This document shows, piece by piece, positions 10,161 through 17,605 of a stretch of 64,000 nucleotides of DNA (position 1 is its first letter; every line of letters starts with the position of its first letter). The stretch is from positions 62,001-126,000 of the forward strand of contig NZ_JAPNOA010000029.1 of assembly GCF_026626885.1 (NCBI RefSeq), in the 5' to 3' direction. This DNA comes from Parathalassolituus penaei. GTDB taxonomy: Bacteria > Pseudomonadota > Gammaproteobacteria > Pseudomonadales > Oceanobacteraceae. The notes under the pieces were generated by a model that was not told where the DNA came from, ran no database searches, and worked only from the letters and a program-made list of their open reading frames with translations. A program made the position numbers and the translations under genes.

Positions 10161-10514
10161 TAATGCCGATCAGTTGAGGACTTTTAAACAGCCTGATCAT
10201 TGATTTCCGAACTTGCCCAGCGCAGCTGGCTGCCCAATGCCCATCTGGGCGAGCCGGGATTCACCGCAACGGCCGACCCAGCCGGGGCATGGATGCCCCG
10301 CAAGGCCCGTTGGCACAGGGATGTGCCATCGGGCCGGGGTCGAAACGCCGTTGTCGGTGAAAACCGGAGACACGAGCCCAGTCGGGCAAAAGCAGGGGGA
10401 GGCCCGCCCGGCCGGGGGACAAGGTCCCCCAAGAGGGCAAGCAGCCTGGCCAATTAACAAGCCGAGCAGATCGTGACCATCCGATGCGGTAACGAAGTTA
10501 ACTGATCAGCACCG
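10161..10514 (+). mobile_element. Non-autonomous element with IS4-like terminal inverted repeats, copy 1
   Basis: The left end reads TAATGCCGATCAGTTGAGG and the right end TTAACTGATCAGCA, an imperfect inverted pair. As I recall them, E. coli IS4 ends begin TAATGCCGATCAGTTAAG, so this looks like a MITE mobilised by an IS4-type transposase. It encodes no transposase and encloses the repeat module at 10214-10465. No target duplication is visible. It lies directly after the phytase gene. Confidence 0.6.
10214..10465 (+). repeat. Multi-hairpin repeat module, copy 1
   Basis: This ~250-bp GC-rich module runs from CCCAGCGCAGCTGG to CCAATTAACAAGCCGA. It contains several short hairpins: CGGGGCA-tgga-TGCCCCG after a palindrome GCCCATCTGGGC, GGCACA-ggga-TGTGCC, and GGGGGAC-aa-GGTCCCCC near its right end. 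It recurs at 13229, 16640 and 28669 in the same orientation. It is open in several frames only because it lacks stops; no protein is proposed. Confidence 0.85.
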
Positions 10515-10684
10515 GGTTCCGGTTTTGGCAGGGCGTTCCAGCCCATTTACGACGACTTATGGCCCAATTGCCCCAGCAATGGGCGCGTGAAGCGGATTTT
10601 TCACTCGACTGGGCCTTTATCGAGCAATCCACCCGGATTTTACTGCATTTACCGCCATTAATTCTGGCACGACAAATGCTGTAA
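10515..10684 (+). pseudogene. Possible 3' remnant of a gene truncated by the upstream element
   Basis: One plus-strand frame is open from the right end of the repeat element to a TAA at 10682-10684. It reads plausibly as a protein tail ('RLMAQLPQQWAREADFSLDW', 'LLHLPPLILARQML'), but has no start and no family I recognise. It overlaps the sigma-54 promoter of the transporter. It may be the stub of a gene interrupted when the element arrived, or a chance open frame. Confidence 0.2.
10664..10680 (+). promoter_or_regulatory. Sigma-54 (-24/-12) promoter of the first FNT gene
   Basis: CTGGCACGACAAATGCT matches the sigma-54 consensus, with GG at 10666-10667, GC at 10678-10679 and exactly ten bases between them. 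Transcription should start near 10691, immediately before the first leader stem-loop. An NtrC-type activator is implied; I do not see a full enhancer site. Confidence 0.8.
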
Positions 10685-10693
10685 CCAGATCGA

Positions 10694-10738
10694 CGATCAA
10701 TGGCGATCGCTCACACATACTCTGAACAACGGCGTTCA
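10694..10738 (+). promoter_or_regulatory. ANTAR-target leader RNA (two hexaloop stem-loops) of the first FNT gene
   Basis: Stem-loop P1 is CGATC-AATGGC-GATCG (10694-10709) and P2 is TGAAC-AACGGC-GTTCA (10723-10738), with a 13-base linker. Both have six-base loops with A at position 1 and G at position 4, the signature recognised by ANTAR antiterminator proteins such as NasR and EutV. The loop and right arm of P2 form the left arm of the terminator at 10728, so P2 and the terminator are mutually exclusive. The ANTAR protein is encoded 1.1 kb downstream. Confidence 0.85.
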
Positions 10739-10788
10739 ACCAACTGGCAGCTTTAATGACGCTGGTGTGGTTAACGCCGTTTTTTATT
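10728..10788 (+). terminator. Regulated leader terminator of the first FNT gene
   Basis: AACGGCGTT (10728-10736) pairs perfectly with AACGCCGTT (10773-10781), extended inside by AACCA/TGGTT, and is followed by a T-rich tract ending at 10788. It precedes the coding start by 20 bases and competes with P2, which indicates transcription attenuation. Confidence 0.88.
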
Positions 10789-10807
10789 TCCGACACGGAG
10801 CCCAAAC

Positions 10808-11656
10808 ATGTCCTACCTGTTGCCGAATGAGTTTGTGACCAAAATGGTCGATGCTGGTGAAGCCAAGATTTACTACTCCACCCGCGATACCCTTATCCGT
10901 GCCTATATGGCCGGTGCCATCCTTGCACTGGCTGCCGTATTTGCGGTCACCATTGCGGTGAATACCGGTATTCCTCTGCTGGGTGCGGTTCTGTTCCCGG
11001 TCGGTTTCTGCATGCTGTACCTGATGGGCTTCGACCTGTTGACCGGTGTATTTATGCTGACCCCACTGGCATGGCTGGATAAACGTCCGGGTGTGACCTG
11101 GGCACAAATCCTGCGCAACTGGGGCCTGGTGTTTGTGGGTAACTTCGCTGGTGCCTTCACCGTTGCTGTGATGATGTCCTTCATTTTCACCATGGGTTAC
11201 AACACCGATGGTGGTGTGATCGCCGAGAAGGTTTCCAAGATTGGTGAATCCCGTACCGTTGGTTATGCCGCTTACGGCGTTGACGGCTGGTTCACTATTT
11301 TTATCCGCGGCATGCTGTGCAATTGGATGGTGTCCATGGGTGTTGTGGGCGCAATGATTTCTACCCACGTGTCAGGCAAGGTGCTGGCCATGTGGATGCC
11401 GATCATGCTGTTCTTCTTTATGGGCTTCGAGCACTCCGTGGTGAACATGTTCCTGTTCCCATTCGCCATGATCATGGGGGGTAACTTCTCCGTGATGGAC
11501 TACCTGATCTGGAACGAAATTCCGACCGCTCTGGGCAACCTGGTTGGTGGTCTGGCATTCACCGGTCTGACCCTGTACAGCACTCACGTGCGTACGGGTG
11601 CCAAACGCAGCCTTGATGCTGCACCTATCAGCAGCGCACTGCGCAAAGCGGCCTGA
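10808..11656 (+). CDS. Formate/nitrite transporter family protein (FNT), copy 1
   Basis: The 282-residue polytopic membrane protein starts at ATG 10808 after a GGAG site. It has the six-helix FNT fold with the family motifs 'FPVGFCMLYLMGFDLLTGVFML', 'GNFAGAF' and 'RGMLCNWMVSMGVVG'. FNT pentamers pass formate, nitrite or related small anions across the inner membrane. Here the NIT-ANTAR/sigma-54 control points to nitrite (NirC-like), which is inference. From about residue 53 to residue 267 it is identical to the second copy at 13934, while the N-terminal 50 residues and the C-terminal tail differ. Confidence 0.92.
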   Translation: MSYLLPNEFVTKMVDAGEAKIYYSTRDTLIRAYMAGAILALAAVFAVTIAVNTGIPLLGAVLFPVGFCMLYLMGFDLLTGVFMLTPLAWLDKRPGVTWAQILRNWGLVFVGNFAGAFTVAVMMSFIFTMGYNTDGGVIAEKVSKIGESRTVGYAAYGVDGWFTIFIRGMLCNWMVSMGVVGAMISTHVSGKVLAMWMPIMLFFFMGFEHSVVNMFLFPFAMIMGGNFSVMDYLIWNEIPTALGNLVGGLAFTGLTLYSTHVRTGAKRSLDAAPISSALRKAA

Positions 11657-11753
11657 TGGTGGTAACCGGTTCCGCCCTTACCGGGGCAGAACCGGTCACA
11701 CTGCCGACAGGAGCCTCGGCAGTTTCCAACAATCCCTTCAACCATATTTGGCC

Positions 11754-11788
11754 AGCACCGTCCACAAGACGGTGCTTGTTTTATTTAT
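11754..11788 (+). terminator. Terminator downstream of the first FNT gene
   Basis: AGCACCGTC-cacaa-GACGGTGCT, a perfect 9-bp stem, is followed by TGTTTTATTTAT. Two further hairpins without T-runs lie just upstream (ACCGGTTC/GAACCGGT around 11664-11697, and CTGCCGA/TCGGCAG). Confidence 0.88.
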
Positions 11789-11908
11789 ATCGGGTTATCA
11801 CACACTCAAAGTGCCTTGCCACATCTGACAGATACTGCGTAAACCCTATGGGGCCGGTGCCGACATTGTTATGCTGCAGAGCAAAGACTCGCAACCGTGA
11901 TGTAGCCT

Positions 11909-13183
11909 ATGCCCTATTCTCCAACTCCCGAAGACCTTTTGCTGGCCGCCAAGCGTGCTGGCATCAGCGATCTGCAGCAATTACAACGCAACAGTGAACT
12001 GGTGATCCGGGTTAGCCGCCTGATCCATGAGCTGCAAAGGGAACGCGGCATATCCAACACTTTCCTGACCTCCAAAGGTCAGAAGTTCGTGAACGAACGT
12101 ACAGCAGAAATCGAGGCGACTATTGCAGCAGAGGCTGATTTTCGCCATGCACTCAAAAAAATGGATATCGCCGTAAACCACTGTGGTACCAGCCGCTTGC
12201 TGAACAGCCTGGCCTTCAGCCTGCACAGTCTGGGCGAGCTGCCCAACTTGCGGGACCAGATTTCGGCTCTGAAGTTAACCGCACAAGATAACACCTGGCG
12301 CTTTAACCGCGTGATCGCCGGTCTGTTAAACGTGGTGTTTGAAGCGGCCGACCTCGCCGGTGATCCGGATATTACCCGCGCGTTGGTGGCCCTGTTCAAC
12401 TTTATTCAGGGCAAGGAATACGCCGGTCAGGAACGCGCCTGGGGCGCCATCGGTTTTACCGGTGGCGAATTCAACACCGAATTGCAAGATCGTATTCACA
12501 ACCTGCAAGACGCCCAAAACCGCTGTTTTGATATTTTCACCCGTTTTGCCAGTGCTCTGTGTGCCGAACAATGGCGCCAGCTGGAAAGCAGTGATGCCGC
12601 CAACGAACTGGGGCGTCTACGCAGTATGATCGAGCGTTTCCGCCGTGGCGACAGCCTGCCAACCGCCTTTGGTGAAATCTGGTACGGCGTTACTACCAAC
12701 CGTATCGACGATATGCAAGTGGTAGAGAAGCTGTTGGCTAACAACCTGATCGACCTCTGCCAGCAGAACATCAGCAAGGCCGAAGCCGATCTCAAGCAAC
12801 ATCGAGAGCATCTGCAAGGCAGTGAATTTGAAGAACCACCAATTTCGCCACTCTCCACCCCGGAAGGCAAAAACCAGACGCTTAGTAATATTGCACCCGG
12901 CTTTAACGTCAAACTGGCACGCTCGGTGTTTGAGCTGGTGCAGGATCAGGCTGAACGTCTGCAGAAAATCAGTGAAGAGCTGGCCGAGGCTCGTCAGGCA
13001 CTGGATGAACGCAAACTGATCGAAAAGGCCAAAGGCCTGCTGATGAGCAGCCTGGGTGTTAACGAAGAGCAGGCCTATCGGCAAATTCGTCAAGCCGCAA
13101 TGGATGGCAAGAAGCGGATTGTTGAAATCGCCGCCAACATCATCAGCGTGTCGGAAATGCTGCAGTTGGGTAAAAAAGGCTGA
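11909..13183 (+). CDS. nasR: NIT-ANTAR nitrate/nitrite-responsive transcription antiterminator (NasR-like)
   Basis: The 424-residue protein has an N-terminal NIT domain (about 35-290), all-helical, with 'RLIHELQRERGISNTFLTSKG' typical of this nitrate/nitrite sensor. The C-terminal ANTAR RNA-binding domain (about 350-420) contains 'LIEKAKGLLMSSLGVNEEQAY'. In Klebsiella NasR, nitrate or nitrite binding lets ANTAR stabilise a two-hairpin leader RNA and prevent termination of the nas operon. Matching leader RNAs precede both flanking FNT genes, so the targets are in the window. The start codon has only a weak ribosome site. The stop codon lies in the end sequence of the repeat element that follows, so the last residues (GKKG) may be element-derived. 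Confidence 0.93.
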   Translation: MPYSPTPEDLLLAAKRAGISDLQQLQRNSELVIRVSRLIHELQRERGISNTFLTSKGQKFVNERTAEIEATIAAEADFRHALKKMDIAVNHCGTSRLLNSLAFSLHSLGELPNLRDQISALKLTAQDNTWRFNRVIAGLLNVVFEAADLAGDPDITRALVALFNFIQGKEYAGQERAWGAIGFTGGEFNTELQDRIHNLQDAQNRCFDIFTRFASALCAEQWRQLESSDAANELGRLRSMIERFRRGDSLPTAFGEIWYGVTTNRIDDMQVVEKLLANNLIDLCQQNISKAEADLKQHREHLQGSEFEEPPISPLSTPEGKNQTLSNIAPGFNVKLARSVFELVQDQAERLQKISEELAEARQALDERKLIEKAKGLLMSSLGVNEEQAYRQIRQAAMDGKKRIVEIAANIISVSEMLQLGKKG

Positions 13184-13549
13184 TCAGTTAAGGACTTTTT
13201 CAACAGGCTGGTTATTGATTTCCAAATTTGCCCAGCGCAGCTGGCTGCCCAATGCCCATCTGGGCGAGCCGGGATTCACCGCAACGGCCGACCCGGCCGG
13301 GGCATGGATGCCCCGCCAGAGCAGCCGGCACAGGGATGTGCCGTCTGGTCGGGGTCGAAAAGCCGTTGTCGGGGAATACCGGGGAAACGAGCCCAGTCGG
13401 GCTAAGCAGGGGGAGGCCCGCCCGGCCGGGGGACAAGGTCCCCCATGAGGGCAAACAGCCTGGCCAATTAACAAGCCGAGCAGATCATGGCCTTCCGAAG
13501 CGGTAACGAAGCGTAAGAATGCCAACGGCTGCTTAACTGATCGGCATTA
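13175..13549 (+). mobile_element. Non-autonomous element with IS4-like ends, copy 2
   Basis: The right end TTAACTGATCGGCATTA (to 13549) is the exact inverse of the left end of copy 1. The left end GGCTGATCAGTTAAGGAC overlaps the nasR stop codon and is slightly diverged at its outermost bases. Inside, sequence shared with copy 1 continues on both flanks of the hairpin module (13229-13479). No transposase is encoded and no target duplication is seen. The element separates nasR from its probable terminator at 13558. Confidence 0.62.
13229..13479 (+). repeat. Multi-hairpin repeat module, copy 2
   Basis: This is colinear with the module at 10214 and shares its hairpins, with local changes in the middle (GAGCAGCCGG where copy 1 has AAGGCCCGTT). 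Orientation is the same as the other three copies. Confidence 0.85.
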
Positions 13550-13557
13550 GATCACTC

Positions 13558-13584
13558 AGGGCAGTTTTCGCACTGCCCTTATTT
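13558..13584 (+). terminator. Probable nasR terminator, displaced by the element
   Basis: AGGGCAGT-tttcgc-ACTGCCCT followed by TATTT lies nine bases after the element end. It was probably just behind nasR before the insertion. Confidence 0.7.
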
Positions 13585-13724
13585 CTGGCATCCGGTCGGC
13601 AATTTTGCACCAGAATTACCCTCACCCATTCGAAAAGCACCAAAACAGATCAGAATTACCAATAAAACAATCCGCCACCACCACAAGAATGCTGATGCTG
13701 TCTGGCCTGATGCGTTTTTCGGAA

Positions 13725-13741
13725 TTGGCACACATTCTGCT
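13725..13741 (+). promoter_or_regulatory. Sigma-54 (-24/-12) promoter of the second FNT gene
   Basis: TTGGCACACATTCTGCT has GG at 13727-13728, GC at 13739-13740 and ten bases between. The start of transcription would fall near 13752, just before leader stem-loop P1. TTGCACCA at 13605-13612 resembles an NtrC half-site, without a clear partner. Confidence 0.8.
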
Positions 13742-13757
13742 GATGAAATTTAGCTAT

Positions 13758-13796
13758 TGATCAATGTGGATCAGGGCTCAAGAACACAGACGTTTT
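13758..13796 (+). promoter_or_regulatory. ANTAR-target leader RNA of the second FNT gene
   Basis: P1 is TGATC-AATGTG-GATCA (13758-13773) and P2 is AGAAC-ACAGAC-GTTTT (13781-13796, one G-U pair), joined by seven bases. Both hexaloops keep A1 and G4. The P2 loop and stem overlap the left arm of the following terminator. Apart from these features the sequence differs from the first leader, so the design is conserved rather than recently copied. Confidence 0.83.
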
Positions 13797-13842
13797 ACAC
13801 CCACTGACTTTTGTCGGCTGGCGTGTGGACGTCTTTTTTTTT
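13788..13842 (+). terminator. Regulated leader terminator of the second FNT gene
   Basis: AGACG (13788-13792) pairs with CGTCT (13830-13834), extended by ACAC/GTGT inside, and a run of ten T follows. It overlaps P2, giving the same either/or arrangement as in the first leader. Confidence 0.82.
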
Positions 13843-13933
13843 GCCCGTTATCCAGTGATTGGTCAGGCCTACACCAATAATCGATAACGAATGACCATGC
13901 CGTGAAGGTCATTCCACCTACCGAGGAACTGAG

Positions 13934-14743
13934 ATGGCTTATCTTGCACCTTCAGAATTCGTCACCAAAATGGTCGACGCTGGCGAAGCCAAAATTTACT
14001 ACTCCACCCGCGACACCCTGATCCGCGGTTACATGGCGGGTGCCATTCTGGCGCTGGCTGCCGTTTTCGCCGTGACCATCAGTGTTAACACCGGTATTCC
14101 TCTGCTGGGTGCGGTGCTGTTCCCGGTGGGTTTCTGCATGCTGTACCTGATGGGCTTCGACCTGTTGACCGGTGTATTTATGCTGACCCCGCTGGCATGG
14201 CTGGATAAACGTCCGGGCGTGACCTGGGCCCAGATCCTGCGCAACTGGGGCCTGGTGTTTGTCGGTAACTTTGCCGGTGCTTTCACCGTTGCTGTGATGA
14301 TGTCCTTCATTTTCACCATGGGTTACAACACCGATGGTGGTGTGATCGCCGAGAAGGTTTCCAAAATTGGTGAATCCCGTACCGTTGGTTATGCCGCTTA
14401 CGGCGTTGACGGCTGGTTCACCATTTTTATCCGCGGCATGCTCTGCAACTGGATGGTATCCATGGGTGTTGTCGGCGCGATGATTTCCACTCACGTGTCT
14501 GGCAAGGTGCTGGCCATGTGGATGCCGATCATGCTGTTCTTCTTTATGGGCTTCGAACACTCCGTGGTGAACATGTTCCTGTTCCCATTCGCCATGATCA
14601 TGGGTGGTAACTTCTCCGTGATGGACTACCTGATCTGGAACGAAATCCCGACCGCTCTGGGTAACCTGGTTGGTGGTCTGGCCTTCACCGGTCTGACTCT
14701 GTACAGCACTCACGTGCGTACGGGTGCCAAGCGTGTAATCTGA
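13934..14743 (+). CDS. Formate/nitrite transporter family protein (FNT), copy 2
   Basis: The 269-residue protein starts at ATG 13934 after GAGGAACTGAG. It is the same six-helix FNT channel as copy 1: only five residues differ in the first 50, none from about residue 53 up to the tail, and it then ends VI where copy 1 has fifteen extra residues. The first 160 bp of the genes differ by roughly a fifth by eye, but later sequence differs only by scattered synonymous changes. A nitrite channel role is inferred from the regulation. The PP2C-kinase gene follows after a terminator. Confidence 0.92.
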   Translation: MAYLAPSEFVTKMVDAGEAKIYYSTRDTLIRGYMAGAILALAAVFAVTISVNTGIPLLGAVLFPVGFCMLYLMGFDLLTGVFMLTPLAWLDKRPGVTWAQILRNWGLVFVGNFAGAFTVAVMMSFIFTMGYNTDGGVIAEKVSKIGESRTVGYAAYGVDGWFTIFIRGMLCNWMVSMGVVGAMISTHVSGKVLAMWMPIMLFFFMGFEHSVVNMFLFPFAMIMGGNFSVMDYLIWNEIPTALGNLVGGLAFTGLTLYSTHVRTGAKRVI

Positions 14744-14769
14744 TTCGCAATCCCCCCGACGATGCGATA

Positions 14770-14801
14770 CCGCTCCGGCTCCCCCGCCGGGGCGGTTTTT
14801 T
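14770..14801 (+). terminator. Terminator after the second FNT gene
   Basis: CCGCTCCGGC and GCCGGGGCGG pair over ten positions (one G-U) around a TCCCCC loop, followed by six T. It ends only 17 bases before the kinase start codon, so the downstream gene depends on readthrough or a promoter inside the transporter gene. Confidence 0.9.
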
Positions 14802-14818
14802 ATTGAAAACAGGAGTAA

Positions 14819-16564
14819 ATGCCAATGACCAAACCGCTGGCAGTATCCTGCGGACAGTATTCCGACAAGGGCCGCAAGGATCTCAACCAGGACTCCCACG
14901 GTTTCAGCCTGCCGCCTGAACCCGCACTGTCATTAAAGGGGATTGCCATTGGCCTCGCCGACGGCATCAGCAGCAGCCCGGTCAGCCAGCAGGCCAGCGC
15001 CATGGTGGTGCGCAGCTTTCTGGAAGATTATTACTGCACCTCCGAAGCCTGGAGTGTGCAAAAATCCGGTGAACGGGTACTGACCGCCAGTAACAGCTGG
15101 TTGTACTCGGAAACCATGCGCAGCGATTTCCGTTTCGACCGCGACCGCGGTTACGTGTGTACCTTCAGCGGCCTGATCATCAAAGCCAATACCGCACACC
15201 TGTTTCACGTTGGCGACAGCCGTGTCTACCGACTGCGTAATCACGCCCTCGAACAGCTCACCAACGATCATCGTATGTGGGAATCCCGCGAGAAAAGTTA
15301 CCTCAGTCGTGCCATGGGCATGACCGACAAACTCGAAATCGACTATCGCACCCTGCCGGTACAGGCCGGTGATGTGTTTGTGCTGGCGACCGATGGCATT
15401 TATGAATTCATTGATCCGCAAATTCTGATCAGCAGCATCGCCACCAGTGACAACCTCGACCACACCGCCCACGCCATTGCCGAAGCGGCGCTGGTGGCAG
15501 GCAGTGATGACAACCTGACCATCCAGATTCTGCGGGTCGACGCCCTGGCGGAAGCCGCCAACGAATCGGTATTACGCCAGGTCGAGTCGCTGCCATTACC
15601 GCCACCGCTGGAAGCGCGCATGCTGTTTGATGGCTACCGTATTGTGCGCCAGATTCACGCTTCGCCACGCAGTCATGTATTCCTGGCGATTGACGGCAAA
15701 ACTGGCCAGCAAGTGGCCATCAAGACCCCGTCCACCGACCAGAGCAGCAATCCCGAATACCTCGAACGCTTTATGATGGAAGAATGGATTGCCCGTCGTC
15801 TTAACAGCCCGCATGTGCTGAAACCCTTCACGCTCGATCGCCGCCGCAATTTCCTCTACACCACCATGGAATACGTCGAAGGTAAAACCCTCTCCCAATG
15901 GCTGGTGGATAATCCACGTCCGGAACTGGAAAACGTACGGAATATCATCGAGCAGGTCGCCCGCGGTCTGATGGCATTTCACCGGATGGAAATGCTGTAT
16001 CAGGATCTCAAGCCCGACAACATCATGATCGACAACACCGGCACGGTGAAAATCATCGACTTCGGTGCTGTGCGAGTGGCAGGCCTGATGGAAATGCATC
16101 CGGACGACACCGGCAACCAGATGCTCGGCACCGCCTTGTATATGGCCCCTGAATACTTCCTGGGCGAACCGGGAACAGTACGCTCCGATCTGTTTTCACT
16201 GGCAGTACTCACCTACCACATGCTCACCGGCCAATACCCGTATGGCACCGAAGTCGCTCGCCATCGCTCCGAAACCGCCCAGCGCCGCCTGCATTACCGA
16301 CCGCTGATCCAGAGCAGCAAAGACGAACGCGAAATTCCGGCCTGGATCGACTTCGCCCTGCGCAAAGCCACCCAGATCAACCCGTACAAACGCCATGCGG
16401 AAATTTCTGAATTTCTGTTCGAATTACGGCAACCGGCACGCGAGTTCCTCACCCAGACCAAACCACCGCTGATGCAGCGAAACCCGGTTGGATTCTGGCA
16501 AGGCGTATCACTGCTGCAACTGCTCGTAATCCTGTGGATGCTGTACGAACGCTTTGGGCACTAG
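14819..16564 (+). CDS. Fused PP2C-type protein phosphatase and Ser/Thr protein kinase with C-terminal membrane anchor
   Basis: The 581-residue protein starts at ATG 14819, well spaced from AGGAGT. Residues ~1-235 form a PP2C phosphatase with metal-binding aspartates in 'NQDSHG', 'GLADGISS', 'VLATDGIYEF' and 'GSDDNLT'. Residues ~265-545 form a Ser/Thr kinase with the catalytic lysine in 'QVAIKTPS', the loop 'YQDLKPDNIMID' and 'IIDFGAV'; the glycine-rich loop is poorly conserved. A hydrophobic helix near 558-576 anchors it. In P. aeruginosa I recall a similar kinase gene between the nitrate transporter and nirBD. That precedent and the context here suggest a role in nitrate/nitrite assimilation, although no nirBD follows. 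Confidence 0.9.
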   Translation: MPMTKPLAVSCGQYSDKGRKDLNQDSHGFSLPPEPALSLKGIAIGLADGISSSPVSQQASAMVVRSFLEDYYCTSEAWSVQKSGERVLTASNSWLYSETMRSDFRFDRDRGYVCTFSGLIIKANTAHLFHVGDSRVYRLRNHALEQLTNDHRMWESREKSYLSRAMGMTDKLEIDYRTLPVQAGDVFVLATDGIYEFIDPQILISSIATSDNLDHTAHAIAEAALVAGSDDNLTIQILRVDALAEAANESVLRQVESLPLPPPLEARMLFDGYRIVRQIHASPRSHVFLAIDGKTGQQVAIKTPSTDQSSNPEYLERFMMEEWIARRLNSPHVLKPFTLDRRRNFLYTTMEYVEGKTLSQWLVDNPRPELENVRNIIEQVARGLMAFHRMEMLYQDLKPDNIMIDNTGTVKIIDFGAVRVAGLMEMHPDDTGNQMLGTALYMAPEYFLGEPGTVRSDLFSLAVLTYHMLTGQYPYGTEVARHRSETAQRRLHYRPLIQSSKDEREIPAWIDFALRKATQINPYKRHAEISEFLFELRQPAREFLTQTKPPLMQRNPVGFWQGVSLLQLLVILWMLYERFGH

Positions 16565-16613
16565 CGACGGGCGTCGGGCGTCGGGCGTCGGGCGTCGGGT
16601 GTCGGGTGTCGGA
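16565..16613 (+). repeat. Heptamer tandem repeat
   Basis: About six head-to-tail copies of the 7-bp unit GCGTCGG, the last two as GTGTCGG, start immediately after the kinase stop codon. It is a short low-complexity array likely to vary in length. Confidence 0.9.
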
Positions 16614-16639
16614 CGAACAGTATCAATCAACACCGATTT

Positions 16640-16910
16640 AACCCAGCGCAGCTGGCCACCATTAATTGCCCATCTGGGCGAGCCGGGATTCACCGCAACG
16701 GCCGACCTGGCCGGGGCATGGATGCCCCGCAAGGCCCTATTTTTACCGATAGACAGGGCACAGGGACGTGCCATCGGGCCGGGGGCGAACAGCCGTTGTC
16801 GGTGAAAACCGGAAAAACGAGCCCAGCCGGGCAAAAGCAGGGGGAGGCCCGCCCGGCCGGGGGACAAGGTCCCCCAAGAGGGCAAGCAGCCTTGCCAATT
16901 AACAAACCGA
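16640..16910 (+). repeat. Multi-hairpin repeat module, copy 3
   Basis: This copy is colinear with the modules at 10214 and 13229, with a ~15-base insertion in the middle (around 16740-16756). It has no IS4-like ends. It lies between the convergent kinase and ung genes and runs to within 20 bases of the ung stop. Confidence 0.85.
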
Positions 16911-16927
16911 TCAATCAGCCCAAACAG

Positions 16928-17605
16928 TTACAACACCCAGTTAATCGGCGCCTGACCCCGACCAAGCAAATACTGATTAATACTGGAAAACTGCTTCTGA
17001 CCAAAAAAGCCACGATGTGCCGACAACGGCGACGGATGCACCGACTTCAGTACCAGATGACGGGAAGCATCAATCACAGCGCCTTTTTTCTGGGCATAAC
17101 TGCCCCACAGCACAAACACCAGACCGTCACGCTGGGCATTCAAGGCGCGGATAGCCGCATCGGTAAACTGTTCCCAGCCCTGGCCTTGATGGGAATTGGC
17201 CTTGCTCTCTTCCACCGTCAGGGTTGCATTCAGCAGCAGCACCCCCTGATCCGCCCACGGCGTCAGATCACCGTTACCACTCATACGCACACCCAGATCG
17301 GCTTCGATCTCCTTGAAGATATTGCGCAGCGACGGCGGCAGAGCCACACCGGCCGGAACCGAGAAACTCAGGCCGTGAGCCTGCCCCGGCCCGTGATAAG
17401 GGTCCTGACCAATAATCACCACCCGTACCAGATCAAACGGCGTGTGGTTAAAGGCATTAAAAATCAGCGGCCCCGGTGGGTAGATCTGTTTGCCGGCATT
17501 CTTTTCTGCCTGCAGGAACGCTTTCAGATTCAGCATGTAGGGCTGTTCCAGCTCCTGGCCAAGTACCTGTTGCCATGAAGAGTGCAGAGCACCGGGTTTT
17601 GACAT
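16928..17605 (-). CDS. ung: Uracil-DNA glycosylase
   Basis: The 226-residue protein starts at MSKPG (ATG 17605, AAGG upstream); an in-frame start at 17629 is less likely. It has the water-activating loop 'GQDPYHGPGQAHGLSFSV' (Asp68), the 'PPSLRNIFKEIEADLG' segment, 'WADQGVLLLNATLTV' and the minor-groove loop 'HPSPLSAHRGFFG'. It removes uracil from DNA to start base-excision repair. The length matches E. coli Ung (229 residues). It stands alone, convergent with the kinase gene. Confidence 0.97.
   Translation of the reverse strand: MSKPGALHSSWQQVLGQELEQPYMLNLKAFLQAEKNAGKQIYPPGPLIFNAFNHTPFDLVRVVIIGQDPYHGPGQAHGLSFSVPAGVALPPSLRNIFKEIEADLGVRMSGNGDLTPWADQGVLLLNATLTVEESKANSHQGQGWEQFTDAAIRALNAQRDGLVFVLWGSYAQKKGAVIDASRHLVLKSVHPSPLSAHRGFFGQKQFSSINQYLLGRGQAPINWVL

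Noticed and set aside
10184-10476. Overlapping open frames of 85-89 codons on both strands in the hairpin module
   Set aside because: The same frames appear in each repeat copy only because the GC-rich module lacks stops; they have no ribosome sites and the copies differ by indels that break the frames.
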